In this document: positions 35,156 to 48,162 of the stretch, in pieces
Layout: each line of letters opens with the position of its first letter
How positions within the stretch are numbered: position 1 is the stretch's first letter
Assembly: GCA_035048815.1 (NCBI GenBank)
Contig: JAUCBN010000007.1
Coordinates: 4,595,501 to 4,659,500 of the forward strand
Source of the DNA: Abelmoschus esculentus
Lineage: Eukaryota; Streptophyta; Magnoliopsida; Malvales; Malvaceae
DNA length: 64,000 nt
Direction of reading: 5' to 3'
Made by a program: the position numbers and the translations under genes
The notes under the pieces: generated by a model
Database searches by the model: none
Told to the model about the DNA's origin: nothing
The model's input: only the letters and a program-made list of their open reading frames with translations

Positions 35156-38100
35156 GTTAAATTTATATTTCATATCTTCGAGTTAAGATAACATAAGAAT
35201 TTTCGATGAAAAACTTTAAATATTATATAATTAAAATTTGTTGAAGTATATTGGCTAAAAATATGGTTGAAGTATATGTCCATTAATGTTGTGAACAATT
35301 GTGTTGACTATGTACAACGGAATGTATTCAGCGGTTTCGTCACAAAATCGTTGCTCTATAGCTACAAGAGGACTTTTAACGGCTTCGTGGCGGAGTTAAC
35401 GGAGGACGAAGCACGGAAAATTTCCGGTGAGTGAGCATGATATTTTTATTGCCCTCAACTCAATGTTTAGATATCGTACGGATTCGTCACGATAAATATA
35501 TAGAGATTTATATTTGTATTTGTGAATTATTTTTCGTGAAGTAAAATATTATAATCACGGATCGAATATGTGTTTTCACGATTTCTTTTTTTTTTGAAAT
35601 TATGTACTAATCTTTGAACATTTAGGAGTGAGTGGTGTGGTATCAGTGTTTCCAAATGAAAAGAAAATATTACATACCACACGATCATGGGACTTCATGG
35701 GCTTCTCCGAACAAGTTCAAAGACAAACTTCAGAAAGTGATGTTATCATCGGAGTTCCCGACTCCGGCATATGGCCGGAATCCGAAAGTTTTAACGACGA
35801 AGGACTCAGCCAGGCTCCCGAAAAATGGAAAGGCAGTTGCTCAACAGCAAATAACTTCACTTGCAATAAGTACGCATTTCTTAAAGAAACATAAATATTT
35901 TTATATATATTTCGTAAAATTTTGGACAATTATGGTAAATGTCTGCGTTACAATATCATTTTTTTTTACTTCTAATGAAATTTACTATCTGTAAACAGTA
36001 AAATCATTGGAGCTAAATATTACCGAAGTGATGGATTGTTTAACTCAAACGATTTCATTTCTCCAAGAGACTCGAACGGCCATGGGACTCACACTGCATC
36101 GACTGCTGCTGGAAGGTTAGTTAATGGAGCAAACTTGTTCGGCCTTGGAACCGGAACGGCTCGGGGAGGAGTTCCATCAGCACGCATCGCGGTGTACAAA
36201 ATGTGCTGGTCTGATGGTTGTTATGATGCCGACATTCTAGCAGCATTTGACGATGCGATCGCCGATGGGGTCGATATTATATCTATATCGGTCGGACCAA
36301 CAATCGTGAACGATTATTTCAGTAACTCAATCGCCATTGGAGCTTTCCATGCCATGGAGAATGGCATTTTGACAGTGACCTCTGCAGGTAATGATGGCCC
36401 CGGACGAGCAACCATCAAGAATTTCTCACCGTGGACCCTCTCGGTGGCTGCTAGCACCATCGATCGGAAGTTTCTCACCCGAGTTAAGCTTGGAAACGGC
36501 ATGATTTATGAGGTATTATCACTAATTAACCAATTAGGGGATTTAGTAATTTTTTTCTCTTACAATGCCTTTATCTCAAGAATTTTTTTCATCTTAAATG
36601 TATTCAGGGTGTATCAATTAATACGTTTGATCTCAAGAATAAAATGTACCCTATAATTCATGGGGGAAATGCACCCAACAGAAATTCTACACCAGCTTCA
36701 TCAAGGTAATAAAATTATGTTATTCTGACTTTTTATTTTCTCGAACAATTTATATCTAACAAATGTTACGATTTTTAATAGAACTAAATCATAATTTGAT
36801 CTTGTTGAGACGGTCAAAATGTAATTAATCATTATATTAATTTATTATTTTAGGAAAATTAGAGGGACTAGAACACAATTTTATCATTTAGGAAGGCTTG
36901 GGGAGGCCAAGACCCTTCTCTGCCTTGCCCTCTCTGACATCGTATCTTATTGAATATCGATATAAAGATACGATCTTATACCCGTGTCAGTATGAAAGAA
37001 CAAATTACGGGAAGCTTGGTTCTGTTTTTTCTACAGGTTTTGCCTTGGGAACTCATTGAACCAGACTTTGGTGAAGGGCAAAATTGTTGTATGTGATAAG
37101 CTTGTCTCCGGGAGCGAACCACTGGCGGCGGGTGCAATTGGTGCAATGTTTCAAGACAATGGACCACTTGACGGAGCATTCTCGTTTCCTTTGCCTGCTT
37201 CTCATCTTGACATGGTTGACGGAAGCAAGATTTTCTTATATGTAAACTCGACAAGGTAATTACTAATTAGTAGTTCGGTCTTTCGATCTTATGTTATGAA
37301 ATTTTCAATTATTTCTTTTTTTACATATTGTAAATAGATCAAAAATCATCTAAAGCATGCCAATTACAGGAATGCAACTGCAACGATATTTAAGAGCGAA
37401 GAAGGTAATGATACAATGGCTCCTTATGTAGCCGCTTTCTCATCGAGGGGTCCGAATCCGATTACACCTGACATACTCAAGGTAATAACAGTTCTATTTG
37501 GTCCATATTTAAAAATTCGATTCGAATTTTGAATAGATATCGATATCATTTAACCACTAAAACTATAAGACTAAGTACATGTACATGCAATATTTTATCT
37601 TGTTTTCTATATAATTACAGCCGGATTTGACAGCACCAGGAGTTGATATTCTAGCAGCTTGGTCTTTGGTTTCATCAATTACCGAAATTAGTGGGGACAA
37701 TAGATTAGTTCCATTTAACATTATTTCTGGAACCTCGATGGCTTGTCCCCACGTATCTGCTGCAGCTGCTTATATTAAATCTTTTCATCCCACTTGGTCT
37801 CCTGCTGCTATCAAATCTGCCCTAATGACCACAGGTAAATTTACACCATTTCGATTTTTCTTGAAGTATTCATGTCTTATATTCGTTCATTCGTGCATAA
37901 CTGGTTATAATTTTATAGTACACTACATTCCCTGAACTACAAAATCTCAATGGGAATTTGCATTGCAGCCTCCCCTATGAGTTCAGGCATGAACTTGGAT
38001 GCTGAGTTTGCATATGGATCAGGCCATTTGAACCCTCTCAAAGCTATAAATCCAGGCTTAATCTACGATTCCGACAAGCTCGATTACATAAATTTCTTAT

Positions 38101-38501
38101 GCCGACAAGGATATGGAACTCGGCTTCTTCAACTAGTTACCGGAGACAAAACGAAATGGCCTGAAGCAACAAATGGAACAGTTCCGGATCTAAACTACCC
38201 TTCATTTTCTGTTTTCACATCTTCTTCAACAACTGTTAGTCACGTTTTCAACAGAACTGTTACCAACGTGGGATCTCCAATGGCGGTTTATAGATCAAAT
38301 GTGAGTTTCCCGAGCGGTACACTGAAAATCCAAGTTAACCCTGATGTTCTGTCCTTCACATCTGTCGGAGAAACGCTGTCTTTTGAAGTAATAGTTGAAG
38401 GAACACTGACTGAATCCATGGTTTCTGGTTCTTTAGTGTGGGATGACGGTGAACATCAAGTGAAGAGTCCAATAGTTGTATTTGTTTCAGTATCAACTTG
38501 A
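34412..38501 (+). CDS. Secreted subtilisin-like serine protease (cucumisin-type, SBT4-like)
   Basis: Ten exons: 34412-34510, 34953-35041, 35332-35426, 35626-35869, 35999-36512, 36608-36705, 37037-37255, 37370-37481, 37621-37834 and 37969-38501. They join to 2217 nt, 738 residues, with every phase consistent. A signal peptide (LLHCLLFYGIISALLATTG) is followed by the I9 propeptide (SYVVYMGNQPKGG to SVFPNEKKILHTT). The peptidase S8 catalytic residues are Asp about 140 (GVPDSGIWPES), His about 204 (NGHGTHTAS), the oxyanion Asn about 307 (SAGNDGP) and Ser about 529 (GTSMACPHVS). A PA-type insert and an Fn3-like C-terminus are present. It is expected to act in the cell wall or apoplast on proteins or pro-peptides. 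All key residues are intact. The Asp motif reads PDSG where most relatives have IDTG. Confidence 0.95.
35128..35155. repeat. (TA)n microsatellite in subtilase intron 2
   Basis: Uninterrupted TA dinucleotide run within the second intron. Confidence 0.9.
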
Positions 38502-38623
38502 ACCGTGAATTATTGTCCTGTGAAATAATCTTAAACATAAACTTGAACATTTGGATACTTTGAAATCATTTAAAACCGTGAATTATTTATTTCTGTATCA
38601 ACTTTGCAAAGGTAAATCAACAA

Positions 38624-38695
38624 GGGCATTTGGTCTAGTGGTATGATTCTCGCTTAGGGTGCGAGAGGTCCCGAGTTCAATTCTCGGAATGCCCC
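38624..38695 (+). tRNA. tRNA-Pro (anticodon AGG)
   Basis: A 72-nt cloverleaf. The acceptor stem GGGCATT pairs with AATGCCC, the D-arm reads TGGTCTAGTGGTATGA, the anticodon stem is CTCGC/GCGAG with loop TTAGGGT (AGG at 38656-38658), and the T-arm is CCGAG-TTCAATT-CTCGG. A run of eight Ts lies about 14 nt downstream, a good Pol III terminator, and CAA precedes the gene as in many plant tRNA genes. It begins 122 bp after the subtilase stop codon on the same strand, so it may lie in that gene's 3' UTR. Confidence 0.96.
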
Positions 38696-38908
38696 ATAAT
38701 TTATTATTTTTTTTATAACATGTCATGAAGACAAAGGACAGCCTCTTTTGATAGAAAGATGCTTCAAATTTAACTACAAGAATGTGTTGAGCATAACCAA
38801 CTCATACATATCAGTATTTTATTACAACATAGAAGTTTTGTGTTAACATCATCTCTTTATTCTTTTTATCTTCAAAAATCGAAAGTGATGGTATATCATG
38901 GAGGATTT

Positions 38909-41900
38909 TCATCGCATTCCCGTCCCCTTCTTGTATTCCGATGATTGTTTCGATGTAGTTTGATCCTGTTGACTCCCTAGGATATTTGTAGTCTCGGAGT
39001 TCATTGTTGATGAAACATTATCAGTTGGATTACTGCGTATCTTTTCTTTTGGATCGACTCCAAGATAATTAGTCAAAACCCTCTTCACACCAATGCCACG
39101 GCAATGAGGCTTGCTGTTGTTGTTCTCCTTGACAAAAGGGGTTCTTTCTCTCCTTGCAGAGCTGATCCGTGGTACAGCCGGTGAAAAGCTTGGAGTGGTG
39201 ATTGCTGTTTTGTAGGGAGTGCTCGAGACAGGCACCGAATATGGGAACAGAACCTTTTTGTGTGTGGTTACACTAACAGTAGTTGGATCTGGTGACAACT
39301 TTTCGGAATGCTTCGTCAAGTCATCTACATAGAGTAAATCGTCTATTCGTGCCACGATATTATATGCCAAGCTTTCCAGAACTCTTGAATAGCTTTCAAG
39401 GATGGACTTCCCAATATCCTGAAAGTTTAAAGTAAGGTATGGTTTGAATAACATTCAGAACCATAACAAAGTAGCTTTCGCAAAACCCGATGTTTTCGGT
39501 AAAAGGGTTCGAAGTTCAAACCTTGTTGCACTGGATTTTGCTGGTATCTAATGCAGTTTGCATCAAACCCGGGAATCGTTGCTTCAAGCAAAGCAGGAGA
39601 GTTTCAGCTCTTTCTGCTAGATGTTCTCTCTTATCTCCATCAACCATCTTATCTTTTACCTTTTCCCATGATGATTTTGCAGTAGATCGGTTCGGATTGA
39701 CTGGGGCCTTCGAGTAAGACCTTTGACGCCACACGTATATTGAGGCTTCAACACAATTTGCAATCTCAATAGCAACATGTTCTGATGGTAGGTCAAGGAA
39801 ATCGAGCAAGCACTCTGCTGAGAATCGATTGGATGTTATATACCTGTAAACCAAATCTCCTAGACAATCTCTTCCATTCTGCAACAAAATTTCAGGAAAC
39901 TATAGGTCACTCATGGCATATTTGATAACAGTTTGCAACACTTTTTTTAAAGAAAATTATTGAATTGTAACACTTTGTCGCGACCGTTTTAAAAATGAAA
40001 AGTGTGAAAAATAGCCTGACGAATTAATTTGGAAAAAATTGAATTTAATTGCTTTTTAATTGTGAAAAACCAAATTTTATTGAAAATATTTTAATTTTAA
40101 AATTAATTTGGAGTCGCCACCGGCCACTTTGGTAGGCCAGACACCATAAAACAAACCAGAGATTTATTTTAAAACATTGGGTTCGGGAGTCGGTTACGCG
40201 TAAGGACGACCCTTATGAGCGCCCGAAAATCGGTACCTTTTAATTACACGTGGCATTTCGGTATTTCGAATAATAATATTAATTTAATCCGTTATTGACA
40301 AATAAATATCGTTCGAATAAGAATATCCTTTTGGATGAGAAAATATATTTCTTTTAAATACGAGCTTAAAAAGACATCCTCTAGATAGGAAACCTTAACT
40401 CGTATTTAAAGAAATATAAGTTCTGCCCCAAAAGGTTTTAAAATGCATGATCGATCATTATCTTATCGATTTTAAGTTCTAACCTAAAAAGGCTCCATCA
40501 ATTTTAATATTTAAATCCTATTAAATTATTAAATTCACCGGGTGTATTATGATAACATCCGAATGCACGGACACTACCATTTCGACACCAAACAAAATTA
40601 ATAATTCTATTGGTGCTACTAATCTTTACCTAATTAATTTTATTAAATTCTAACCTTAAATTATTTATCATTTTCTACGTTTCAATGACGCGCCGAATAC
40701 GATACCGAAGTACACTCTTGGCCAACATAATGCCATTTCATAATACTGACCACTTAGTGTATCCATGGTATATGATTAGAACGCCATCGTTACTAAATTA
40801 TCTCCCTATTTAATTTATTATTTAATTAAAGTAACTAACTTAAAAGGCTCTAATTTAATTAGAGTGACTAACCCTAAAAAGACTCTAATATTAACTAAGT
40901 GTAAATTAATTATTTTCTAAACAAGTAGACTATATGAATTTTAAAACATGTATACAAAATTTAATAAAAAACATATAAATAAATTAAATAAACAAAAACA
41001 ATAATCAAGGATAAAATGATCGAATTAAATTTTATTAAGAACATAGTAACTCACCTAGTCTAGTTGCAAGTGATTACTTCATGCTTCAACGATGGCACCA
41101 ATTCCTCTCTTTTCGGTAAAGTGATGTTCTAATTCAAGAAAAGCAATCAAATTGCTTATTTCCTTCCCTGTGAATGGCAGAACCCATGGTTTTGCATGGA
41201 TCATAACCTTAAATCATTGCCTCCATCATTTTTAAATCATTATTTCTATAATGAGCCATCATTATCGCCATTATTAGTCTAATCATTGCTGCAATCATTA
41301 TCTTATAATGCAGCCCATCATTGCCTCATGTTCATGATCCCATCATTGCTTCATGATGGTCCTTCCATTCCACTGCCGAATGTGTCTTTGTTTCCCCGTG
41401 TAAATCATTCACATTCTCCATATTGCAGATGAAGGCAAGCAAGGGCCAGCATTCATTTAGCCCTCAAACTTGCTGTAGATGGAAATCCTCCTGAAGAAAG
41501 ATTTGTTTTATACTCCAGAAGAACCGTTGGCATATTCTTGAACCAATGCCGCGAACAGTGTCGGCCTCTCAAGCAACCGTGATGGTTTGTCGAACTCTTT
41601 TGCTTTTTCTGCATCGATGACTAAAACCCGATCACAGTCCATGACTGTTGGTATTCTGTGAGCGATGCTGATAATTGTGCAGGCTGCAAAGTCTTCTCTG
41701 ATGATCTTTTGGATTGTAGCATCAGTTTTCGAATCGACAGAAGCAGTTGCCTCGTCCATGAACAAAAGCCTGTTGCGCTTAAGCATAACTCTCCCCAAAC
41801 ATAGAAGTTGTCTCTGCCCCATGCTCCAATTGTCGCCACTATCAACCACTAAAGAATCTGAGTTTATCGGGTTTTGAAGCCACTACATCTTTAAGTTGAC

Positions 41901-43781
41901 AACGTTCAAGGCTCGATGTCATGAGAATGGTTCCAGTGAAAGCCTCCAAATCTTTTGCTCCTTGATTTAACAATTTTTCCAATTGTAATTCTGTGCTTCA
42001 ATCCATCAAAACCCATGAGCTTTTGGTTTCCTTCTCCCTCTGATTTCAAATTCCAGAGAAACCAAAAAAAATCCTCTCCCCTTGTTCTATGGAAATGGCC
42101 CCCTTCGGTTACGTTGATAACCGATTATAAACCACCCCCACATGGAAAAACCGAGTGCAACCTTATCCATATATTTTTTATTTATTTATTATCATTATTG
42201 AATTTTTATGAATATTATTTATTTAATTATAATTACGTAGGCCTTATTTTATATTCGAGTTCGGACGAAATTCGGGTATTACACACTTAAGACATCAGGT
42301 AGGTGCTTGTGTAACATAATGACTGCGATCTTATGTCGAGTTTTCTGACCTTCGGGAGTGCTTTTAAATATGAGTCTGGAACTTCCATTCCGGATATACA
42401 AATGCTGTTGATTGCCATTGCAGCTTTCAGTATTTGATTAGTGCACTCGCGAGTGTGATTCAATTTCTTTCTCGAATCTTCACTGAGGCCGCCAGCAGGC
42501 ACACGAGGCACTGGTAGCCACCACTTATCATCCACTGGTTGCAGTGTTTCTCGGAAAGAGGTGGAGCCATTGGCATCCGGGGCTATAATCCCTTGATCAA
42601 CATACCAAAATTCTGTGTTGCTGAAACTATCTAATATATCCTGCACAACAAAAGCAAGCCTACTGCTTTAAACTCGAGCTCAAACTCAACCTTAAAGCAA
42701 TCATATTTAGTTCTTACAAGAAGCATGTTATCGTGTTTACGCAGGGCCGGGAGGTTTACGAAAATATCTGATCTAGGCCTGCAAGTCATGACCTGTGTAA
42801 AACACAAAACAAACAGTTAAGAAGTTTGAGAAACATCAACTCCGGTGACATATCCCTACACCAATGTCTGGATACATCGAACATAGATATCTCTAAAGAC
42901 ATTTCCAGCAATACCTCGAACTTACTTCCATCCGGAAAATGTTGCCAAGAAGGTATCAACTCAACAATGTGGTCACTACCACAAACAAGCCATTCCATCT
43001 CTCTTTTCCACATTGATTTCTTCTCCTCAGGAACTGGTTCTAATCTCCATATTTGCCCAAATACAGTAGCTACACATGATATTCACTGTTGATATTTATC
43101 GCAATTGACCATGAAATTGTGATAAACAGATGCGACCGTAAACATGTTCGCAACCGTAACTTAATTCTTGAATCTCGAAATTCATAAAATTCAGAGAGGG
43201 AAGGAGAGTAATACCGTAGAGATTGGTAATGGCATTTGAAATAGCCAAAGCTGTGCAAATCCCTTTGCCTGAACCTGACATGTCTTCACCAAGCAACAAT
43301 TTTGCAAATCTCCCTTTCATCATATCAATCTCTACTTAAATATCCAAAGGAAAAAAATAAAACCAATTAGACTGTAAAAAATTCAAAATTTGGTCTAAAT
43401 TGTTAATATTGTTAGTATTCGAATTTGAGTATCATATATAAAAATATGAGTTGAACATGAATATATTCCAATTTAAACTTAAAAACAACATTACTCACCG
43501 TTCATCTTTGAACCCAGTTTTTGATGCTTGTCCTCTTCATCTCCAGTTTCATTAGAAACATATGCCGAGTTCTTTGACAGTGAACCAGCAGCAGTGGTAA
43601 TGGCTCTCCCTATAGGCCAACCCAAAAGAGAAGAAGCTAACCCGGACCCGGACTCACTGGAACTTCTACTAAAGCTACTGGAACTACTCTCTTTTGACTC
43701 ACCACAACCATTAAAGCTATTCAACTCACTTACAGACACTGACTCAGTCCAATCATCTTTCTTCTTCACCAAAGCCTCCAT
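38909..43781 (-). CDS. RopGEF, PRONE-domain activator of ROP GTPases
   Basis: Seven exons: 43781-43499, 43331-43215, 43069-42915, 42792-42718, 42640-42350, 39878-39522 and 39418-38909. They join to 1788 nt, 595 residues, with all phases intact. The serine-rich N-terminus (MEALVKKKDDWTESVSV) is followed by the PRONE domain, from MKGRFAKLLLGEDMSGSGKG through REMEWLVCGSDHIVELIPSW, MTCRPRSDIFVNLPALRK, FWYVDQGI, DKWWLPVPRVP and CLGDLVYRYITSNRFS to ESLAYNIVARIDDLLYVDD. PRONE proteins exchange GDP for GTP on plant ROPs, controlling polarity and tip growth, usually downstream of receptor kinases. The C-tail (about 130 residues, PHCRGIGVKRVLTNYLG) is subgroup-specific. Intron 5 is swollen to about 2.5 kb by an LTR-type insertion, but the splice sites flanking it are intact. 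Confidence 0.95.
39976..42283. mobile_element. Solo-LTR-like insertion within RopGEF intron 5
   Basis: The insertion is flanked by a 5-bp direct repeat CACTT (39971-39975 and 42284-42288). It starts TGTCGCGACCG and ends GGGTATTACA, the TG...CA ends and 5-bp duplication typical of LTR retrotransposons. No second copy of the left end was found inside, and no gag-pol reading frame, primer site or polypurine tract. A solo LTR, or a short derivative lacking internal coding DNA, is the best reading. It contains an ABCC transporter fragment at 41508-41913. Confidence 0.65.
41508..41913 (-). pseudogene. ABCC (MRP)-type ABC transporter C-terminal fragment
   Basis: Minus-strand codons read SLERCQLKDVVASKPDKL, then after a frameshift VVDSGDNWSMGQRQLLCLGR, MLKRNRLLFMDEATASVDS, FAACTIISIAHRIPTVMD and LLERPTLFAALVQEYANGS to a stop at 41508. 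This is the end of nucleotide-binding domain 2 of an ABCC4/ABCC14-like vacuolar or plasma-membrane transporter: signature region (Gly-to-Met change, SMGQ where SVGQ is usual), Walker B and H-loop. The Walker A half, transmembrane domains and promoter are absent, so it is a captured or transposed gene fragment. Confidence 0.9.
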
Positions 43782-45398
43782 ATTTGGAAATTTTGTTAAC
43801 TTAAAGATCTACCCTCTTCTTTGAAAACATACTCAAAACACATAATAAAGGCTAAATCTTTGAATTACAAAGAGAAGACATTTGCTGAGAGGGTGGGAAA
43901 TATGGTGGGAGAGTTTTAAAAGATTTGATTTTTGAACTTCCTGAAGAAGAAGAATGAGATGAAGCACGTGCTTTCCTTAGAACTAAAAGCAGCTTTTTCT
44001 TAGCGGTCTAATTCTATTTACAGTCCTTGTAATCTCCATACATTTAAAATTGGACATTTCTACTCTAGAATTTAAGAACTTGATCCCCTGATCTTTTGAT
44101 TTTGTAATTGAAATGCAATTGACAACTGTCTCAAAAAAGTATTTTAAACTTACATTTTTAAAATTAAAATTTTTTCTCATGTAATCAAATAAGTAAATAA
44201 AAAAAATCAATTTAAAACAGTAAATTTTTGATGTTTAGTTTAGAATTTAAGATATTTGACCACTCTTTTATAAAATAAGGGACAAAACGATATTTATTTT
44301 AGTTTTCACTTACGATGCTTTCAAGCGACTTTAAATTAGTTTTAAAATTAATTTTCTTTATAAAAAAGGTATGCTTTAATTTAATAAAATTCATCGACAA
44401 TATCATCAATTGAACTTAAAATTTAAAATAAAAGGAATAGGTTGATTAAATTTCTGAGATTAGCAGTTATAAGGATTGAATTTAAAATATGAAAAACTAC
44501 ATGGACTAAGATCATAATAAGACCTTGCAAGAAATAGGTTCAAAATAATGAAAAAAGTGGTTGAGTGGTGAGCTAGTTTGGAGCCGCAGGATGTGTCAGT
44601 CTACGTGAACTACGCTCTCATCTCTGTCCCACACTAGGAAATCATAAATGCATGACTACACATACGTATAAAATAAGAATACCCCTACATACTACTACTG
44701 AAGCAATAATATACCAACCATTAGTTAATTTAATAGGATAATAAATTACATTCTTTAAATAAAATTAAATATTAAAATCGTAATATTGAATAAAATAATT
44801 AACTTTTAGTAATTTAGTAATTTAGTCATTCAAAAAATAAAATAAGATAAATCATTTAATTTTTAAGAATTTAGTAATTTAGTCATTCAAAAAATTCTTA
44901 CAATTAAATCACTCGTGTTAATTACTTGTATTAATCTTATAACAACAATAAAACATGTCACCTTCTAATTAGTCTATAATTAGTCTACGTACTCTAAAAA
45001 TCAACAGCACATCCCCCTTACTAAGACAGTTAAACAGGTCATCTTGGAAGCTTTTTAACTTGTACAGGTTTTACGACAGGTGACATGTTTAAAAAAAGAC
45101 ATGTGTAAAACATGTCACTTTTTCTCATGAAACTGTGTGTTTAAGAGCATGGTTTTGATTATTTGGATTACAAACTTTAAAAAAGAAAAGTTCAGAGTTT
45201 CTATAAATAGAAAGCAAAGTTCTTTCCTTTGGCTGTGATAAATTCTCGCATTGAATTCCAACCATGGGAAATTGAAAATGGAAAGAAGAGGTAGAAACCA
45301 ATTTCCAAGATTTCATATATAAATATATACACTTACAGGTTGGATTGGAGAAGAGAGATAAGAAGAGAAAAAGGGAAAGATCGAAACACAGGTCAAAC
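43782..45398. other. Shared upstream region of the divergent RopGEF and transporter genes
   Basis: Head-to-head spacing of about 1.6 kb. The first 150 bp are the RopGEF leader. At 44813-44905 there is a small direct duplication of TTTAGTAATTTAGTCATTCA. The segment 45040-45120 repeats ACATGT motifs. The transporter's leader lies at about 45240-45398. No other gene was found. Confidence 0.5.
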
Positions 45399-48162
45399 AT
45401 GGTAGCAGACAATAGATTTGATGCGGAAAATCATAAATCATCAGCTGCTGAGTTCCCACAATCTGCTCATCAGATTGGCGTGGGTATGTTCATTCTTTTT
45501 TTACTGTTTCTTTTCCGGGAAAATTTTGATTTTCTTTTCTCTTTTGAATATAGAAATTTTCTGGGTTTGTTTGGGTGAAAGATAGTATATTTTGATATGT
45601 TTAATTAGTTTTTCCTTGTATTCAACGAAAATAATGTGTTAGTTATAACTTTTTAAAGTAAATTTTACTTAGTTTTAGGTTAATTACATATTTCACATTT
45701 AAAGTCAAGTTTTTTTATCGCTTTAGTATTTATTTATTTTTATTATTCGTTAAGTATCTTAAATTGTAAATTATAATTTTTACTCATTTTTGTAATATTA
45801 AATTAAAGTTATAAAATATATGAGTGTGACGGTTGAGTACGAATATAATATCTTTAGATATTCATATTCCTTTATAGTTTAAAAATATACTTTTATAGAA
45901 ATTAAGACATGAATACTTCAATAAAAACAAAGAATCTTAAAACTTGATTAAATATACTTAATTTTGATAAACTAATTCAATCAAACACTATATAACCATA
46001 AAAGACAACTTGAATAATTGAACTCACCTACTTAATAGGTCTACTTTTAAGTCATATGTTGTTCTTCTTGACCTAATTTTGCCTTTCTTGCCGATATTAC
46101 AGACCATTGGTTCCAAGCAGCTTTTGTGTTGACCACCGGTGTCAATAGTGTCTTTGTGTTGGGATACTCCGGTACCATCATGGTCCCTCTCGGCTGGATC
46201 GGAGGTGTGGTCGGATTGGTTTTAGCCGCCATCGCATCCTTGTATGCAAACATGCTTGTTGCCAAGCTCCATGATTATGGAGGAAAGCGACATATCAGAT
46301 ACAGGGATCTCGCAGGAGAAATATATGGTACAAACTATCATTTTTTTTCTTTTAATTTTTAAAATACTCGTATTTTATATTCATATTTAATTCATATTCG
46401 AATATAGATATGAAATATACAAGCTTTTAGATATACATGAGTACTACATGATCACATTTTGTATGTATCTTACTGAAGTAATTATACGTTTTCAACAGGC
46501 AAAAAAGCTTATCTTATCACATGGATATTGCAATACGTTAATCTATTCATGATTAACATTGGATTTCTTATTATGGGCGGTTCTTCTTTAAAGGTAATTT
46601 AATTTTTTTAGATTTAATTCTAAATATTTTGTCTCTACTTAAACGAGTAGTCTTAAAACTTAAAATGCTATTATTGCAATGCAGGCTTGTTTTGTACTTT
46701 TCACCGAAGACCGTACCATGAAGCTTCCGTACTTTACGGGTTTGGCTGGATTTGTTTGTATAATGTTTGCCATTTCAACTCCCAATCTGTCGTCTCTACG
46801 AGCATGGCTTGGATGTTCCACAATTCTCAGCTTAATTTACATCGTTGTGGCTTCCGTGCTGGCCTCACAAGATGGTATTTTTTTTCGTTAGAACATATAT
46901 TTATGTTGATGTTGAGTGTCGGACACAAATTTATCTGTAAAATAAAAATATCAGAATAACGTTGAGATACTTATCGATACAAGTGGCTCATGATAATATC
47001 ATTTAGTTTTACTTTGATGCTTAGTTACTCCATATTCAAACATGAACATACAAATATAATTCAACTCTGATGAATCGAAATGCATGAAATAGATAATGTG
47101 TCAAAATCTAACATTCGTATATAATTTTATCGATTTTTTATCATGTTTTTATTTGTAGCAATCAAATTACCACCAAGAGATTATAGTATACATGGGACAA
47201 CAAGTGAGAAAATATTTGAAATCATCGGGGCATCTTCAAGTCTTCTCTTTGCGTTCAATACAGGAATGGTTCCAGAAATACAGGTGAGACTAAAAGCACA
47301 ATCATGGTATCTAAAAGTCTATGTTATTCGAACATATTTAACATGAGAATGCTCGATTCTTGTTCGGGTATCTTTCTGTTTTTACTACTTATTATACTTC
47401 TTAACCATTGTTTTCACAACAGGCAACACTGAGGGAGCCATGTGTGAATAATATGCTGAAAGCTTTGTACTTTCAGTTCACCGTCGGATCTATACCGATG
47501 TTCGCCGTTACATTTATCGGCTATTGGGCTTACGGATCTTCCTCGTATTTGCTTAGTAGCGTAAGTGGTCCGCTTTGGGTGAAGGCGACGGCTAACATTT
47601 CAGCCTTCCTACAATCAGTCATTTCATTGCATGTAAGCAATAATACTTGCTTTCCGTTCTATCATTTAAGTAATAAACTGCGTTTATAGGTCGGGTTGAG
47701 TCAGGTTTCAACCGGATCTACGTATGATATTAACATTATAAATTCGGATGTATTAACTCGATTTACCTTTCGTATCGATCGTAGATATTCGCGAGTCCGG
47801 CATACGAGTACATGGACACGAAATTCGGAGTCAGCGGAGGCGCGTTCGAGTTCAAAAGCTTATCTTTCCGGATTGCTGCAAGGGGTGGCTACCTCGCCAT
47901 CAGTTCGCTCGTGGCAGCCCTACTTCCTTTCCTCAGTGATTTCCAGAGCCTCACCGGAGCGTTGAGCACATTTCCGTTAACCTTTATCCTGGCAAACCAC
48001 ATGTATCTGATGGCAAAGAAGGACTCACTGAGTAGTTCACAAAAATTATGGCATCAGATCAATGTTGTGTTCTTTAGTTTGATGTCGCTTGCCTCAACAG
48101 TTGCAGCAATAAGGCTTATAACAGGAGATTCAACCAAATTCAGTGTATTTGCTGATCTTTGA
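45399..48162 (+). CDS. ProT: Proline/compatible-solute transporter (ProT subfamily, AAAP)
   Basis: Seven exons: 45399-45483, 46103-46327, 46499-46593, 46685-46874, 47159-47283, 47423-47632 and 47785-48162. They join to 1308 nt, 435 residues. After a short hydrophilic N-terminus (MVADNRFDAENHKSS), the protein is an almost continuous series of membrane helices typical of amino acid/auxin permeases: DHWFQAAFVLTTGVNSVFV, LGYSGTIMVPLGWIGGVVG, ITWILQYVNLFMINIGFLIM, AFNTGMVPEIQATLREP, SPAYEYMDTKFG and GGYLAISSLVAALLPF. ProTs import proline, glycine betaine and GABA across the plasma membrane during stress and pollen development. No frameshifts were found. An upstream in-frame TTG codon is not a credible start; the ATG at 45399 is chosen. 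Confidence 0.94.

Noticed and set aside
41508..41849. A functional small ABC protein gene.
   Set aside because: It lacks Walker A and the membrane domains and has an upstream frameshift; it is a fragment inside a transposon.
39976..42283. Helitron or Pack-MULE as the carrier of the ABCC fragment.
   Set aside because: The 5-bp duplication and TG...CA ends fit an LTR better; no CTRR hairpin end or 9-11 bp duplication was found.
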